Positions 1 through 8,758 of a stretch of DNA of 64,000 nucleotides are shown piece by piece. The stretch's first letter is position 1; each line of letters starts with the position of its first letter. The DNA lies in NCBI GenBank assembly GCA_018268675.1, contig JAFDWB010000089.1, forward strand, positions 281,713-345,712, given 5' to 3'. A program made the translations under genes and the position numbers. Source of the DNA: Actinomycetota bacterium (GTDB lineage Bacteria > Actinomycetota > Thermoleophilia > Solirubrobacterales > 70-9). The notes under the pieces are model-generated. The model was not told where the DNA came from. It saw only the letters and a program-made list of their open reading frames with translations, and did no database searches.

Positions 1-119
1 CCCGGGGTGCGGGGGAAGGCGGCACAGGGTCGTTTGCGAAGTCGGACTTCCGTGACGGGTCCGCGAGGAAGGGAGTCCCTCGGGACGGCGATCACGGGGC
101 GCCGGGACACGCGCCGCAC

Positions 120-144
120 ATTGGGGCGCCTATGGCGCCCCAAT
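120..144. repeat. Perfect 11-bp hairpin
   Basis: Bases 120-130 (ATTGGGGCGCC) are the exact reverse complement of 134-144, with a three-base loop TAT. The hairpin lies 224 bp beyond the stop of the minus-strand TetR gene and has no clear T-run on either side. It may be a weak or bidirectional terminator, or may end a gene lying left of the window. Confidence 0.55.
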
Positions 145-173
145 ATTCGGCACGTCCTTCTGACCAATGAGGG

Positions 174-262
174 AGACGGGAGGAAGCGTGACGTCCCCGA
201 CGTCTTCGTCACGAGGTCCCAGATCGGTCACGGGTCCGTGGCGCTCCCGCGACCCTTCCTCC
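174..262. repeat. Dispersed intergenic repeat, copy A
   Basis: This stretch matches 15,976-16,123. The best block, 199-249 against 16,049-16,099, is identical at 46 of 51 bases without gaps. Outside the block the copies differ by insertions: copy B is about 50 bp longer on the left. Inside it are short inverted repeats such as CACGG-GT-CCGTG. No gene is recognised between bases 1 and 367; this repeat and the hairpin at 120-144 are all that I can see there. Confidence 0.65.
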
Positions 263-367
263 ACGCCTCTCACACCCGGCCGCGTCCCTCGCCCCCCGGG
301 CGCCAGCTTCCGAGGCCCCATCCCTTCCGGGCGCCGGCTCCCGCACGAAGCTCGTGGAATCGGCCCT

Positions 368-913
368 CTAGCCGGCGGTGCGGCGCAGGATCGCGGTCGC
401 CGCCTCGCGGTCGACGGGGCTTCCCGAGGCGAGGCCCGTGATCAGGATCCCGTCGACGGCGGCGGCGAGGGCCGCGGCGGTGAGCGCGTCGGTGAACCGC
501 TCGATCTCCATCCGCAAGTTGACCGACCACTTCACCGCCGCCGGGCGCAGGGCCGGGCGCTTCAGCGCGGCCAGGTAGAGCTGGTAGGCGACCACGCTCA
601 TGTCGCGACGCTCCGAGGAGTCGGCGACGAGGAGCTCGACCAGCGCCTCGACCAGGTCCTCGCCTGGGCCGATCGCGTCGGCCCAGGCGCGGAGGGTGCG
701 CTCGGTGTCGGCCGCCGCGGCGAGGAGCGCCGCCTCGAGCATCTCCTCGCGGTCGGCGAAGTGGTAGGTGGTCGACCCGAGCGGCACGTCCGCGGCCGCG
801 GCGACGGCGCGGTGGGTGAGGCCCTCGAGCCCGCGCTCGGCGACCACCCCGATCGCCGCCCGGGCGATGCGCTCGCGCCGTCCGCGGTCGTTCGGGCCCC
901 GTCGGTTAGCCAT
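368..913 (-). CDS. TetR-family transcriptional regulator
   Basis: 181 residues, the usual size for the family. The N-terminal helix-turn-helix spans about residues 12-58; the recognition helix carries the typical VPLGSTTYHFADREEML segment. The rest is a helical ligand-binding and dimer domain. The start ATG overlaps the end of the MFS gene by 8 nt (ATGGCTAA), so the two are translationally coupled. A TetR protein behind an MFS exporter usually represses that exporter and is released by its substrate. The ligand cannot be told from sequence. Confidence 0.9.
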   Translation of the reverse strand: MANRRGPNDRGRRERIARAAIGVVAERGLEGLTHRAVAAAADVPLGSTTYHFADREEMLEAALLAAAADTERTLRAWADAIGPGEDLVEALVELLVADSSERRDMSVVAYQLYLAALKRPALRPAAVKWSVNLRMEIERFTDALTAAALAAAVDGILITGLASGSPVDREAATAILRRTAG

Positions 914-2198
914 CGACGGCCGGCCCCAGGCGGCCCGGCTCGCCCGATGGCGCCGGCCCCGAGGCGAGGCCGCGGCGCAGGCCGACCGCCGCCAGGCTGA
1001 GCAGCGTGGCGGCCGCCATCACGAGGTAGGGGGCCGCTTCGGTGCTCGTCTGCTCGATCCAGGTGAGGAGCGGCGGGCCGACGGTCGAGGCGGTGGTGAA
1101 GGTCAGGTTCAGCGCCAGGGCGATGGCGCCGGCGCTCATCCCGGCGACCTCGGCGCGTTCGCTGAAGAGGCCGATCAGCGGCACCCAGTAGAAGCTGAGG
1201 CCGATCCCCTCGAAGAGGACGAACGCGATGGCGAGGCCGAGCGGCGAGCCGGCGACCGCCATCGACAGCAGGGTCACGACGCAGACGAGGAGGCCGAAGA
1301 CGAGCGGTGCCAGGTGGCCGCGACGGTCGGCGATCCGCCCCGCCCAGGCGAAGCAGCCTGCCGATAGCAGCGCCCCCACCAGGAGGGCGACGTCCACCCC
1401 GGCTTCGCTTGCTCCCCGCGCGACGAGCTGCAGGGGCACGAGCGTGATCACGGCGGCGATGAGCACCGGCGGCACCAAGCCGAGCGCGGCGATCCAACGG
1501 AGCTGTGGATCCGCGGGCAGGCGCAGCCGCGGCACCGCGTCATCTTCGGGCGCGGCCGGAGGCGTCGGGGTGCGGGCGAGGAGGACGGCATAGGCGAGGA
1601 CGACGATCGCGACCACGACGAAGACGGTGGTCGTGCCGATCGCCTGACTGGCCGTCCCCAGCAACGGGCCGGCGGCGGTGCCGAAGACGGCGGCGCCGAA
1701 GGCGGCGCCGAGGGACGCGCCGCGGGCGCCGGGCGGGGACGTCTGGATCAGCCACTGGAGCAGGGAGCACCAGAGGAGGCCGGCCCCCACCCCCTGGACG
1801 GTGCGGGCGGCGTCAAGGGTGACGACGCTGCCCGCGATGCCGAAGGCGAGGCTCGCGAGAGCAAGCAGGACGCAACCGACGAGCGCGGTCGAGCGGGCGC
1901 CGAAGCGCGGAATGCTCCACAGGCCGGCGAGGAAGGTGGCACCCACCATCCCCGCCGTGTAACACGCGGCCAACACCCCCGAGCCGAAGGTCGACATCCC
2001 GAATTCCGCCTCGTAGTGCGGGAGGAGCACTGCGAGGGTCGAGAACAACGCCGCCTCGAGGGCGAACGCCACAGCCGCGACGGTGGTGAAGGTTCGCCGA
2101 ATAGGGACAAATGTACATAGATTCGCGGCCGGGCGGCCCGGGTAGCGGGGCGCGAGACAGGGCGACGGGTGGACGTTTGGCCGATCGCGGTCTGCCAC
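906..2198 (-). CDS. MFS transporter, probable drug or metabolite exporter
   Basis: 430 residues with about 12 hydrophobic segments, matching the major facilitator superfamily. The first transmembrane helix begins only near residue 37 (TVAAVAFALEAALF), so the GTG start at 2198 gives a long polar lead; no other ATG, GTG or TTG lies in between, so the true start is uncertain. The TetR gene follows with an 8-nt overlap. MFS proteins move small molecules by proton exchange; the neighbour suggests efflux. Confidence 0.85.
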   Translation of the reverse strand: MADRDRPNVHPSPCLAPRYPGRPAANLCTFVPIRRTFTTVAAVAFALEAALFSTLAVLLPHYEAEFGMSTFGSGVLAACYTAGMVGATFLAGLWSIPRFGARSTALVGCVLLALASLAFGIAGSVVTLDAARTVQGVGAGLLWCSLLQWLIQTSPPGARGASLGAAFGAAVFGTAAGPLLGTASQAIGTTTVFVVVAIVVLAYAVLLARTPTPPAAPEDDAVPRLRLPADPQLRWIAALGLVPPVLIAAVITLVPLQLVARGASEAGVDVALLVGALLSAGCFAWAGRIADRRGHLAPLVFGLLVCVVTLLSMAVAGSPLGLAIAFVLFEGIGLSFYWVPLIGLFSERAEVAGMSAGAIALALNLTFTTASTVGPPLLTWIEQTSTEAAPYLVMAAATLLSLAAVGLRRGLASGPAPSGEPGRLGPAVDG

Positions 2199-2203
2199 CC
2201 GTC
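2164..2203. promoter_or_regulatory. Inverted repeat at the MFS start, candidate operator
   Basis: GACGGGTGG (2164-2172) is perfectly complementary to CCACCCGTC (2195-2203) across a 22-base spacer. It overlaps the proposed MFS start and lies between two diverging genes. It is a plausible operator for the neighbouring TetR protein, although the spacer is longer than in typical TetR sites. Confidence 0.3.
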
Positions 2204-2297
2204 CAGAACGCTAAAGCGGCGAGACCTCCAAGCCGATGCGCGACTCCATGTTGGGTCGCCCCGATCAATCCCGACTCGGACACCGGAGGGAATCTTG

Positions 2298-3326
2298 ATG
2301 AACATTCGCACAACGTCCCAGGTGTTCCGTATCGCCGCCGCCCTCGGCGCGCTCCTCGCCCTCTGCATCGTCGCCGCCACCGCCCACGCCGACCGCCCGA
2401 GTGTCGCGGCGCGGTCGCATTGGTCCTACGCGCCGCCGCGGCATGCGCGCTCCTACCTGGACGAGGCCCTGGCGCAGCGTCGGCTGACCGAGCGTCGCCG
2501 CATCCCGGCGCCCAGCCCGGAACCGACGCCGACCCCCACGCCGACGCCCGAACCGACCCCGACTCCCACCACCACCGAACCCGCGCCGGCACCGACGCCG
2601 ACCCCCACCCCGACTCCGGCTCCCGAAACGACCACCACGCCGCCCCCCGAAACCTCGACGGTACCGTCGGGCACGATGCTCTTCGACTCGGAATTCTCGA
2701 GCTTCGCCAACTGGTACGTGCAGGCGATGATGACGCCTGAACCGCGGGCGACGATCGTCAACGGCGCGGGCCGCTTCGAAGTCCGCCCCGGCGACGTCGA
2801 GCCCGACACCGGCTCCCAGCGCGCCGAGGTGACCCTGGCGAACCCGAAATTCTACGAAGGGGCCGACGTCTGGGTCTACGACAAAGTCCGCTGGAGCACC
2901 GCCGACACGGCGAATCCGGCCTGGGAAGTCGTCGACCAGTTCCACGACGGCTCGGCGATCTCCGGCGACCCGGCGGCGAACGGCAGCCCGGCCATCGCCC
3001 TGATGCGCTACGGCCAGCAGATCCGCATCGCCAACGGCAAGGGAAGCCCGGTCTACTGGACCGGCCCGAACGTCGAACGCGGCCGCTGGTACGAACTCGT
3101 CTACCACATCAAGTTCTCGAAGACCGCGGGCGAACTCGAAGCCTTCTGGAACGGCGTCCCGGTCGCCCACTTCAAGGGCCCGACGATGAACGCCGAATAC
3201 ACCTACCTGAAGGCCGGCGTCTACCGGGCGAAGGAAACCCTGACCGGCACCAGCGTCGTCGAACACGACGAAATCGGCGTCGCCACCTCCCTCGCCGCCC
3301 TGAAGGCCGGCACCCACATGCAGTAG
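2298..3326 (+). CDS. Exported polysaccharide-lyase-like protein
   Basis: 342 residues from the ATG at 2298, which follows a good GGAGGG ribosome site. Residues 1-32 are a signal peptide ending near ATAHA. Residues about 70-120 form a Pro/Thr-rich linker with PTPTP repeats. The remaining 210 residues resemble heparin-lyase-I / PL20-type beta-jelly-roll lyases, with segments such as QRAEV and a terminal domain rich in aromatics. Such enzymes cleave uronic-acid polysaccharides outside the cell. I cannot confirm catalytic residues, so substrate and activity are open. Confidence 0.65.
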   Translation: MNIRTTSQVFRIAAALGALLALCIVAATAHADRPSVAARSHWSYAPPRHARSYLDEALAQRRLTERRRIPAPSPEPTPTPTPTPEPTPTPTTTEPAPAPTPTPTPTPAPETTTTPPPETSTVPSGTMLFDSEFSSFANWYVQAMMTPEPRATIVNGAGRFEVRPGDVEPDTGSQRAEVTLANPKFYEGADVWVYDKVRWSTADTANPAWEVVDQFHDGSAISGDPAANGSPAIALMRYGQQIRIANGKGSPVYWTGPNVERGRWYELVYHIKFSKTAGELEAFWNGVPVAHFKGPTMNAEYTYLKAGVYRAKETLTGTSVVEHDEIGVATSLAALKAGTHMQ

Positions 3327-3336
3327 CGGGCCGCGG

Positions 3337-3942
3337 TCACGTCGCGGGGTGGGAATCACGGCGCAGGCCGGCGAGCACCTCCCGGATCAGTCGCAGGGCG
3401 TGGTAGCCGACGACGATCGCGATGACCAGGGCCACGGCCGCGTCGAGCCAGTAAAGGCCGTGGGCGAGGAGGATGATCGCCCCGGCGACCGCCACGCCGA
3501 GCGCGGCGGCGGCGTCGGCCACGGTGTCGAGCATCACCGAGCGCATGTTCACGTCCTCGGACTCGATCGGGCCGAGGATGCGGGCGCAGAGGATCATCGC
3601 CGCCGCCGCGACGACGCTGGCGATCAGCACCGGCAGCCCGTGGACCGTCGGGCTGCCCCCGACCAGACGGGAGATGCCCTCCGCCGCCACGACGAGCGAG
3701 ACCAGCAGGAGCAACGACGCGTTGACGAGGGCGGCGTAGGAGGTCGCCCGTGGATATCCGCGCGGATGGCGACTGATCCTGAGCGCCACCAGGCTGAGGG
3801 CGACCCCGGCGGCATCGCCGACGTAATCGGCGGCCGCGGAGAACACGCCGAGCGAGTGGGAAAGCAGACCGACGACGACCAGGCCACCGATCATCACCAG
3901 GTTGACGGCCAACACCAGGCCGAGACGTCTTTCCTTAGACAT
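3337..3942 (-). CDS. Cation diffusion facilitator, membrane domain only
   Basis: 201 residues when started at MSKERR (3942). Five or six transmembrane helices are visible. The metal site of helix II reads DYVGD and that of helix V reads DTVAD, the DxxxD form rather than the HxxxD of zinc exporters; DxxxD is associated with Mn/Fe-type CDF proteins. The protein ends soon after helix VI, so the usual cytoplasmic C-terminal domain is missing. It probably exports a divalent metal. Confidence 0.8.
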   Translation of the reverse strand: MSKERRLGLVLAVNLVMIGGLVVVGLLSHSLGVFSAAADYVGDAAGVALSLVALRISRHPRGYPRATSYAALVNASLLLLVSLVVAAEGISRLVGGSPTVHGLPVLIASVVAAAAMILCARILGPIESEDVNMRSVMLDTVADAAAALGVAVAGAIILLAHGLYWLDAAVALVIAIVVGYHALRLIREVLAGLRRDSHPAT

Positions 3943-4048
3943 GCTAGGCGCCGCGACCTGACCCAAGGCGCCGTCTGGCCGCTATGTACACTCGCGGCCG
4001 TGTCGAGGTTGGTTCGGCTTCCCTTTCTGGTCGCGGCGGGCAGCGAGG

Positions 4049-5788
4049 GTGATCGCACCAGGGAAGCGGCCAGAGGCCCAATTGTCGGATAAGCCGGCCG
4101 CCGCGTCGCGGCGGCGCCTCCTCCCGATCCTCGATTGGCTGCCGCGATACGACCGGCGGCTGCTGGCCGGCGATCTGGCGGCCGGGGCGGCGGTGACGGC
4201 GATGATCGTGCCGAAGGACCTCGGGTATGCGGGGATCGCCGGGGTGCCGATCCAGAACGGGCTCTACGCGGCCGCCGCGGGGGCGATCATCTACGCCCTC
4301 TTCTGCACCTCGCGACAGATCTCGACCGGCCCGAGCTCCTCGCTGGCGGCGGTCGCCGGCGGCGCGGTGCTGGCGACTGCCCTCGGCGGCGAAGAAGCGG
4401 CCCAGCTGGTGGCCGGGATCACGCTGGTCACCGGCGTCCTGTTCCTGCTCCTGGCGGTCCTGCGGATGGGCTGGATCGCCCAGTTCCTCTCCAAGGCGGT
4501 CGTCACCGGCTTCCTCGCCGGCTCGGCGGTCAGCGTCACGATCGGCGAGCTGCCGAAGCTCACCGGCACCACCGCCGAAGGCGACACCGCCTGGCACGAG
4601 CTCGGCTCCTGGGTCGGCGGCCTCGGCGAGATCCACTGGACGACGCTCCTGGTCGGCGCCGGCGCGCTGGCGCTGATCCTGGCGCTGCGATTCCTCCGCC
4701 CCAAGGCGCCGGGAGCGCTGGTCCTGGTCGTGGCCGGGCTCCTCGCCTCCCACCTCTTCGATCTCGGCGCGCATGGGGTGTCCCTGGTCGGCGACGTCCC
4801 GCGGGGCCTCCCGGCCCCGGCGGTGCCGACCGTCGACGTGCTGACCGACCACGTGTCGGAGATCGCGATCGCCTCGGTCGCCCTGCTCCTGATCGGCTTC
4901 TCCCAGACCGCCGGGGATGCCCGCGCCTTCGCCGCGCGCCATCGATACCGGATCGACGTCAACCAGGAGTCGGTCGCCCAGGGCATGGCCAACGTCGGGG
5001 CCGGCTTCTTCCAGGGGATGCCGGTGTCGACGAGCCTCTCGGCGAGCTCCCTGAACGAGTCCTCGGGGGCGCGCACGCCGCTCGCCTCCCTGACCACGGG
5101 AGCGCTCGTGCTGGCGACCCTGTTCGTGCTCGCGCCGCTCTTCTCCGATCTCCCGAAGGCCGTCCTCGGCGCGATCATCATCGACGCGGTCGTCTTCGGG
5201 ATGATCGACCTGCCGGAGCTGCGCCGCCTCCACCGGGTGGCCCGCTTCGATTTCTGGGTGGCCGCCGCCGCGGTCGTCGCGGTCCTCTCGGCCGGGGTCC
5301 TTGCCGGCGTCGTGATCGGGGTCGCGCTCTCGCTCGGCTGGCTCGTCTACGTCGCGACCCGCCCCTCGATGCCGGTCCTCGGCCGCGAGCCCGGCACCCG
5401 TGTGTTCCGCGACACGCTCGCGAACCCCGACGACGAATCCTTCCCCGGCCTGGCGGTGCTGCGCCCCGACGGCGGCCTCTTCTTCGCCACCGCCGAGGCC
5501 CTCGACGACCGCATCCGGGAGCTCCAGGACACCGCCCACCCCCCGCTCCGGGCCCTCGTCCTCGACCTCGAGGGCGTCAACTTCATCGACTCCCAGGGCG
5601 CCGCGAAGCTGACCGAGATCGAGGAGATCACGAGCATCGACGGCATCGCCCTGCGCCTCGCCCGGGTCAAGCCCCAGGTGCGCGCCGTCCTCGAGGCCCA
5701 AGGCCTGATCGCCAAGATCGGGACCGACCATCTCCACGGGAACGTCGACCGCGCGGTCGAGGCAGAGCTCGCCACGCCTACTTCGTGA
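4049..5788 (+). CDS. SulP-family anion transporter with STAS domain
   Basis: 579 residues. The transmembrane core (about residues 30-440) carries SulP landmarks: an early PKDLGYAGIAGVPIQNGLY segment, and MPVSTSLSASSLNESSGARTP later. A cytoplasmic STAS domain (about 455-575) contains LVLDLEGVNFIDSQGAAKL, where phosphorylatable STAS domains carry serine. SulP proteins carry sulfate, bicarbonate or other anions. The start may instead be the TTG at 4082. The 3' end overlaps the convergent collagen-like gene by 11 bp. Confidence 0.9.
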   Translation: MIAPGKRPEAQLSDKPAAASRRRLLPILDWLPRYDRRLLAGDLAAGAAVTAMIVPKDLGYAGIAGVPIQNGLYAAAAGAIIYALFCTSRQISTGPSSSLAAVAGGAVLATALGGEEAAQLVAGITLVTGVLFLLLAVLRMGWIAQFLSKAVVTGFLAGSAVSVTIGELPKLTGTTAEGDTAWHELGSWVGGLGEIHWTTLLVGAGALALILALRFLRPKAPGALVLVVAGLLASHLFDLGAHGVSLVGDVPRGLPAPAVPTVDVLTDHVSEIAIASVALLLIGFSQTAGDARAFAARHRYRIDVNQESVAQGMANVGAGFFQGMPVSTSLSASSLNESSGARTPLASLTTGALVLATLFVLAPLFSDLPKAVLGAIIIDAVVFGMIDLPELRRLHRVARFDFWVAAAAVVAVLSAGVLAGVVIGVALSLGWLVYVATRPSMPVLGREPGTRVFRDTLANPDDESFPGLAVLRPDGGLFFATAEALDDRIRELQDTAHPPLRALVLDLEGVNFIDSQGAAKLTEIEEITSIDGIALRLARVKPQVRAVLEAQGLIAKIGTDHLHGNVDRAVEAELATPTS

Positions 5789-6326
5789 CGGTCGCGCAGA
5801 CGGCGTATGGGGTGATCGTGTAGGTGGCTTCCGATTTGCTCGTCGTCTGCACGAACCAGGCGCCCGGGGTTCCTTCGACCGGCTGGTCGGCCCGCACGTA
5901 GATGGTGTTGTTTTCGCCGCTGGACGAGAAGCCGCCGCCAAGCGGGCTGGTCCCGGGTGGGCAGAAGGCGTAGGCGGAATCCAGGTTGATCCCGCCACCC
6001 GAGCTCTGGGACGCGGTTGCGGTGACGATCTGATAGTTGGCGGCCCCGGGAGTGCCCCGAAGGCCCGGCCTGCCTTGCGGGCCCTGGGCTCCCCGTGGTC
6101 CTTCGGGTCCGGTGGGACCGGTCGGGCCCGGCGCTCCCTGTTTGCTCCAGGCGAGCTTACGGTCGGGCTTGACACACTTCTTCGCCTTGTACAGCGCACC
6201 GCCCTTGTGGCTGACGCACACGGTGATCGTGCTGCCGTTGGACGAGGCGAGCGCGTACGCGCCGAGCGCGGCGGCCAGCAGTGCCGTGGCGCCCAGCCCG
6301 GCCGCCAGCTTGGAGAAGCGCCTCAC
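5778..6326 (-). CDS. Exported protein with short collagen-like repeat
   Basis: 182 residues from a GTG at 6326, preceded by a GAAAGGGGA ribosome site. Residues 1-30 look like a signal peptide or anchor. A basic, two-cysteine segment is followed by Gly-X-Y triplets (GPTGPTGPEGPRGAQGP and on) at about residues 66-95, then a beta-rich C-terminal domain. The architecture of signal, collagen stalk and small domain is common in Solirubrobacterales. It is probably a surface protein; no enzymatic role is visible. Confidence 0.8.
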   Translation of the reverse strand: MRRFSKLAAGLGATALLAAALGAYALASSNGSTITVCVSHKGGALYKAKKCVKPDRKLAWSKQGAPGPTGPTGPEGPRGAQGPQGRPGLRGTPGAANYQIVTATASQSSGGGINLDSAYAFCPPGTSPLGGGFSSSGENNTIYVRADQPVEGTPGAWFVQTTSKSEATYTITPYAVCATVTK

Positions 6327-6404
6327 GAGGATCCCCTTTCGGTCGTGGACTGCGTGCGGCGACTCTAACCAAGCCCGCCGCTGCAACCTCGATCACCCCT
6401 ACAC

Positions 6405-6427
6405 CTGAACATTTCTTCAGCTATAGT
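6405..6427 (+). promoter_or_regulatory. ArsR/SmtB-type operator and -10 box
   Basis: CTGAA (6405-6409) and TTCAG (6416-6420) form a perfect inverted repeat around CATTTC, close to the TGAAC/GTTCA pattern bound by SmtB/ArsR repressors. A TATAGT candidate -10 box follows at 6422-6427, just before the ArsR start at 6438. The regulator probably represses its own operon here and is released by metal. Confidence 0.6.
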
Positions 6428-6437
6428 CCCGGGGGCG

Positions 6438-6806
6438 ATGAGCCACGGCGCGCAACCCGATCCCAGCGAGCTCCTCGACAGCGGGCTCGCCGGGCAGGTC
6501 GCGGAGACGATGCAGGCGCTCGCGACGCCGAGCCGCGTCAGGATCCTCGCCCGGCTTTACGCGGGCCCCGCGTCGGTGACCGAGATCGGCGAGGCGATCG
6601 GGATGGACGGCTCGGCCGTCTCCCACCAGCTGCGCATCCTCCGCCACCTGGGGCTGGTGAGCGGCGAACGGGAAGGGCGGCGGGTCACCTACTCGCTCCA
6701 CGACGAACACGTGGGGCAGCTGATGGAGCAGGCGATGTCGCACGTCGAGCACCTGCGGCTCGGGCTCGCCGACCACACCCGCCGCAGCGCCGAGGTGGGC
6801 GCCTGA
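6438..6806 (+). CDS. ArsR-family metal-responsive repressor
   Basis: 122 residues with a winged helix (about 25-95), including TPSRVRILARL and a recognition helix in DGSAVSHQLRILRHLGLV. A histidine-bearing C-terminal helix (HVEHLRLGLADHTRR) resembles the alpha-5 zinc sites of SmtB/CzrA-type members. The zinc exporter gene follows with a 1-nt overlap (TGATG). Expected role: repress the operon until zinc or cobalt rises. Confidence 0.9.
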   Translation: MSHGAQPDPSELLDSGLAGQVAETMQALATPSRVRILARLYAGPASVTEIGEAIGMDGSAVSHQLRILRHLGLVSGEREGRRVTYSLHDEHVGQLMEQAMSHVEHLRLGLADHTRRSAEVGA

Positions 6807-7552
6807 TGGCGAGCGACGCCCACGGGCACGTCCACGACCACGGGCACTCGCACGGCCACGAGCACGGCGGCGATCACGGTCACAGCCACGGCCTGGTCGC
6901 CGCCTCGATCAAACGCTCGCGGGCCGGCCTGCGGGCGGTGCTGGCAAGCCTCGTCATCCTCGGCCTCACCGCGGGCCTGCAGATCGTCGTCTTCGTCCTC
7001 AGCGGCTCGATCGCGCTGCTCGCCGACCTGATCCACAACGTCGGTGACGCGCTCACCGCCGTGCCGCTCGGGGCGGCGTTCCTGATGCGCTCCTTCAAGG
7101 CGGAGAAGTACGCGGGCTACTTCGTCGTCGCGACGATCTTCGTCAGCGCCTGCGTCGCCTTCGGCGAGTCGGTCGACCGGCTGATCAACCCGCAGCCGCT
7201 CAGCCACCTCTGGGCGCTGGCCGGGGCCGGTGTGATCGGCTTCCTCGGCAACGAGGCCGCGGCGGTGGTCCGGCTGCGCGCCGGGCGGCGCCTGCAGAGC
7301 CCCGCCCTGGTGGCCGATGGCTACCACGCCCGCACCGACGGCCTGGTCAGCCTCGCCGTCGTCGCCAGCGCCGCCTTCGTCGCCCTCGGCGTGCAGGTCG
7401 CCGACCCGTTGATCGGGATGGTGGTGACCGTCGTCATCCTGCGGATCACCTGGCAGTCCTTCGTCACGGTCAGGGACGATCCCGGCGAGCCGGACGGGCT
7501 CGCAGCCGAGGACGAGGGCGGCCATGGGCACTCCCATGCGCACGACCTCTAG
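6806..7552 (+). CDS. CDF zinc/cobalt exporter
   Basis: 248 residues. A His-rich tail opens the protein (residues 6-29, HGHVHDHGHSHGHEH) and a shorter one closes it (GHGHSHAHDL). Helix II has HNVGD and helix V HARTD, the HxxxD sites of zinc-type CDF proteins. It lacks most of the cytoplasmic C-terminal domain. Translation is coupled to the ArsR gene. It exports zinc or a similar ion by proton exchange. Confidence 0.9.
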   Translation: MASDAHGHVHDHGHSHGHEHGGDHGHSHGLVAASIKRSRAGLRAVLASLVILGLTAGLQIVVFVLSGSIALLADLIHNVGDALTAVPLGAAFLMRSFKAEKYAGYFVVATIFVSACVAFGESVDRLINPQPLSHLWALAGAGVIGFLGNEAAAVVRLRAGRRLQSPALVADGYHARTDGLVSLAVVASAAFVALGVQVADPLIGMVVTVVILRITWQSFVTVRDDPGEPDGLAAEDEGGHGHSHAHDL

Positions 7553-8477
7553 CGCCGGCGCCGACCTCCTCCGCGCGCGGGCGAGCCTCGCCGAGCGGCG
7601 CCTGCGCTCCCCCACGCTGGCCGCCAACTCCGCCCGGAACGCCCGCGCCGAGGTCGACCGCCACCGTCGCTGGGAGCCGGCCCGCGACGCGCTCTGGGCG
7701 TTCCTCGACCCGCACCTCGCGGCCGGCGCCCGGGTCGCGGTGCTCGGGGCGGGCAACGCCGACGACCTGCCGCTGCGGCGGATCGCCGGACGCGCCGGGT
7801 CCGTGGCGCTGGTCGACCTCGACGCGAGCGCCGCCCGCTCGGCGCGGCGCCGCCTGCCCTGGCGGCTGCGCTCGCGGGTCGAGGTCCTCGCGCACGACGT
7901 GACCCGCGGCGCCGCCGACCGGATCGTCCTCCCCGCGGTGCTCGGCGAGGCGCCGGCGCCGTCGACCGACCCCGCGGCGCCGCTCCCCGGCGCGCCCTAC
8001 GACCTGGCGATCGGCGACCTCCTCTACAGCCAGCTCCTCTACCCCGCCCTCCTCGACCTCGGGGTCGCCGAAGCCCGCCGGGCGGCGATCCTGCGTCGCC
8101 ACGCACCGGCACTGACCCGCGCGACGGTCGCCCGCCTCCACGCCTCGGCCCCCCGCGTCATCCACGTCCACGACCCGCTCGCCTGGTGGGATGGACACGA
8201 GCAGCCGGTCGAGCTCGACCGCATCCTGCGCCTCGCCGCGAGCGACGACACCGAGGTCGCCCTGGGCGCGGTCGCGCGCGGCCTCGGGCCGACCGAGAGC
8301 GACCCGCGGCTCGCCCTGCGCTCCCTCGGGATCGTCCCGCGGGCGACGGCGCTCTGGCGCTGGCCGTTCGCGGCGGGCGTCGACTACCTGGCGTGCGCGA
8401 CCCTAGCCGGCCGGGAGATCACCGGGATGACGGGGGAAAGGCGTCGCGAAAACTCATTCCGCCGACGGACGGAATAG
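7524..8477 (+). CDS. Rossmann-fold, SAM-methyltransferase-like protein
   Basis: 317 residues. A nucleotide-binding motif VAVLGAGNADDLPL (about residues 72-85) followed 15-20 residues later by ALVDLDASAA matches motifs I and II of class I SAM-dependent methyltransferases. The start lies inside the CDF gene (29-nt overlap), so it belongs to the ArsR/CDF transcript. No substrate can be inferred. The long overlap argues for cotranslation, but a role in metal handling is only a guess. Confidence 0.65.
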   Translation: MGTPMRTTSSAGADLLRARASLAERRLRSPTLAANSARNARAEVDRHRRWEPARDALWAFLDPHLAAGARVAVLGAGNADDLPLRRIAGRAGSVALVDLDASAARSARRRLPWRLRSRVEVLAHDVTRGAADRIVLPAVLGEAPAPSTDPAAPLPGAPYDLAIGDLLYSQLLYPALLDLGVAEARRAAILRRHAPALTRATVARLHASAPRVIHVHDPLAWWDGHEQPVELDRILRLAASDDTEVALGAVARGLGPTESDPRLALRSLGIVPRATALWRWPFAAGVDYLACATLAGREITGMTGERRRENSFRRRTE

Positions 8478-8491
8478 GTTCAGAGGGACTG

Positions 8492-8758
8492 ATGGCGCAG
8501 ATCGCTCCACCATCCAAGGTCAAACGGGTCACCGACAACGATCGGTATGTCGTCCCGAACACCAGGACGGGCGGTTGGGACATCGTCAAAGCGGGTCACC
8601 GTCGCGCGACCGGGCATGCGAAGACGATGAAGGAGGCGATCACCCACGCTCGCCGAGCGGTCCGCAAGGACGGAGGCGGAGAGCTGCGGATCGTCAACCG
8701 GGCGGGCAAGCTCACCGAGTCGAACACGATCGCCCCGCCGAAACGCCGCGCCGCCTAA
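8492..8758 (+). CDS. DUF2188 small protein
   Basis: 88 basic residues. The body (about residues 12-75) follows the DUF2188 pattern, including YVVPNTRTGGWDIVKAGHRR and a closing LRIVNRAGKL. Members are short proteins of unknown function with a putative nucleic-acid-binding fold. The final 4 bp overlap the convergent gene at 8755. Confidence 0.75.
   Translation: MAQIAPPSKVKRVTDNDRYVVPNTRTGGWDIVKAGHRRATGHAKTMKEAITHARRAVRKDGGGELRIVNRAGKLTESNTIAPPKRRAA

Noticed and set aside
59..125. Possible third copy of the dispersed repeat near the left edge
   Set aside because: Only short words such as TGACGGGTCCG match; there is no continuous alignment with the 51-bp core.
2508..2660. Repeats of CCGACGCC type that could be a tandem array
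   Set aside because: They encode the Pro/Thr linker of the exported lyase-like protein in frame; this is codon-level repetition, not a mobile or CRISPR repeat.
3944..6199. A 751-codon minus-strand frame over the SulP gene
   Set aside because: It is a charged, repeat-like shadow without any domain and lies opposite a well-supported transporter.
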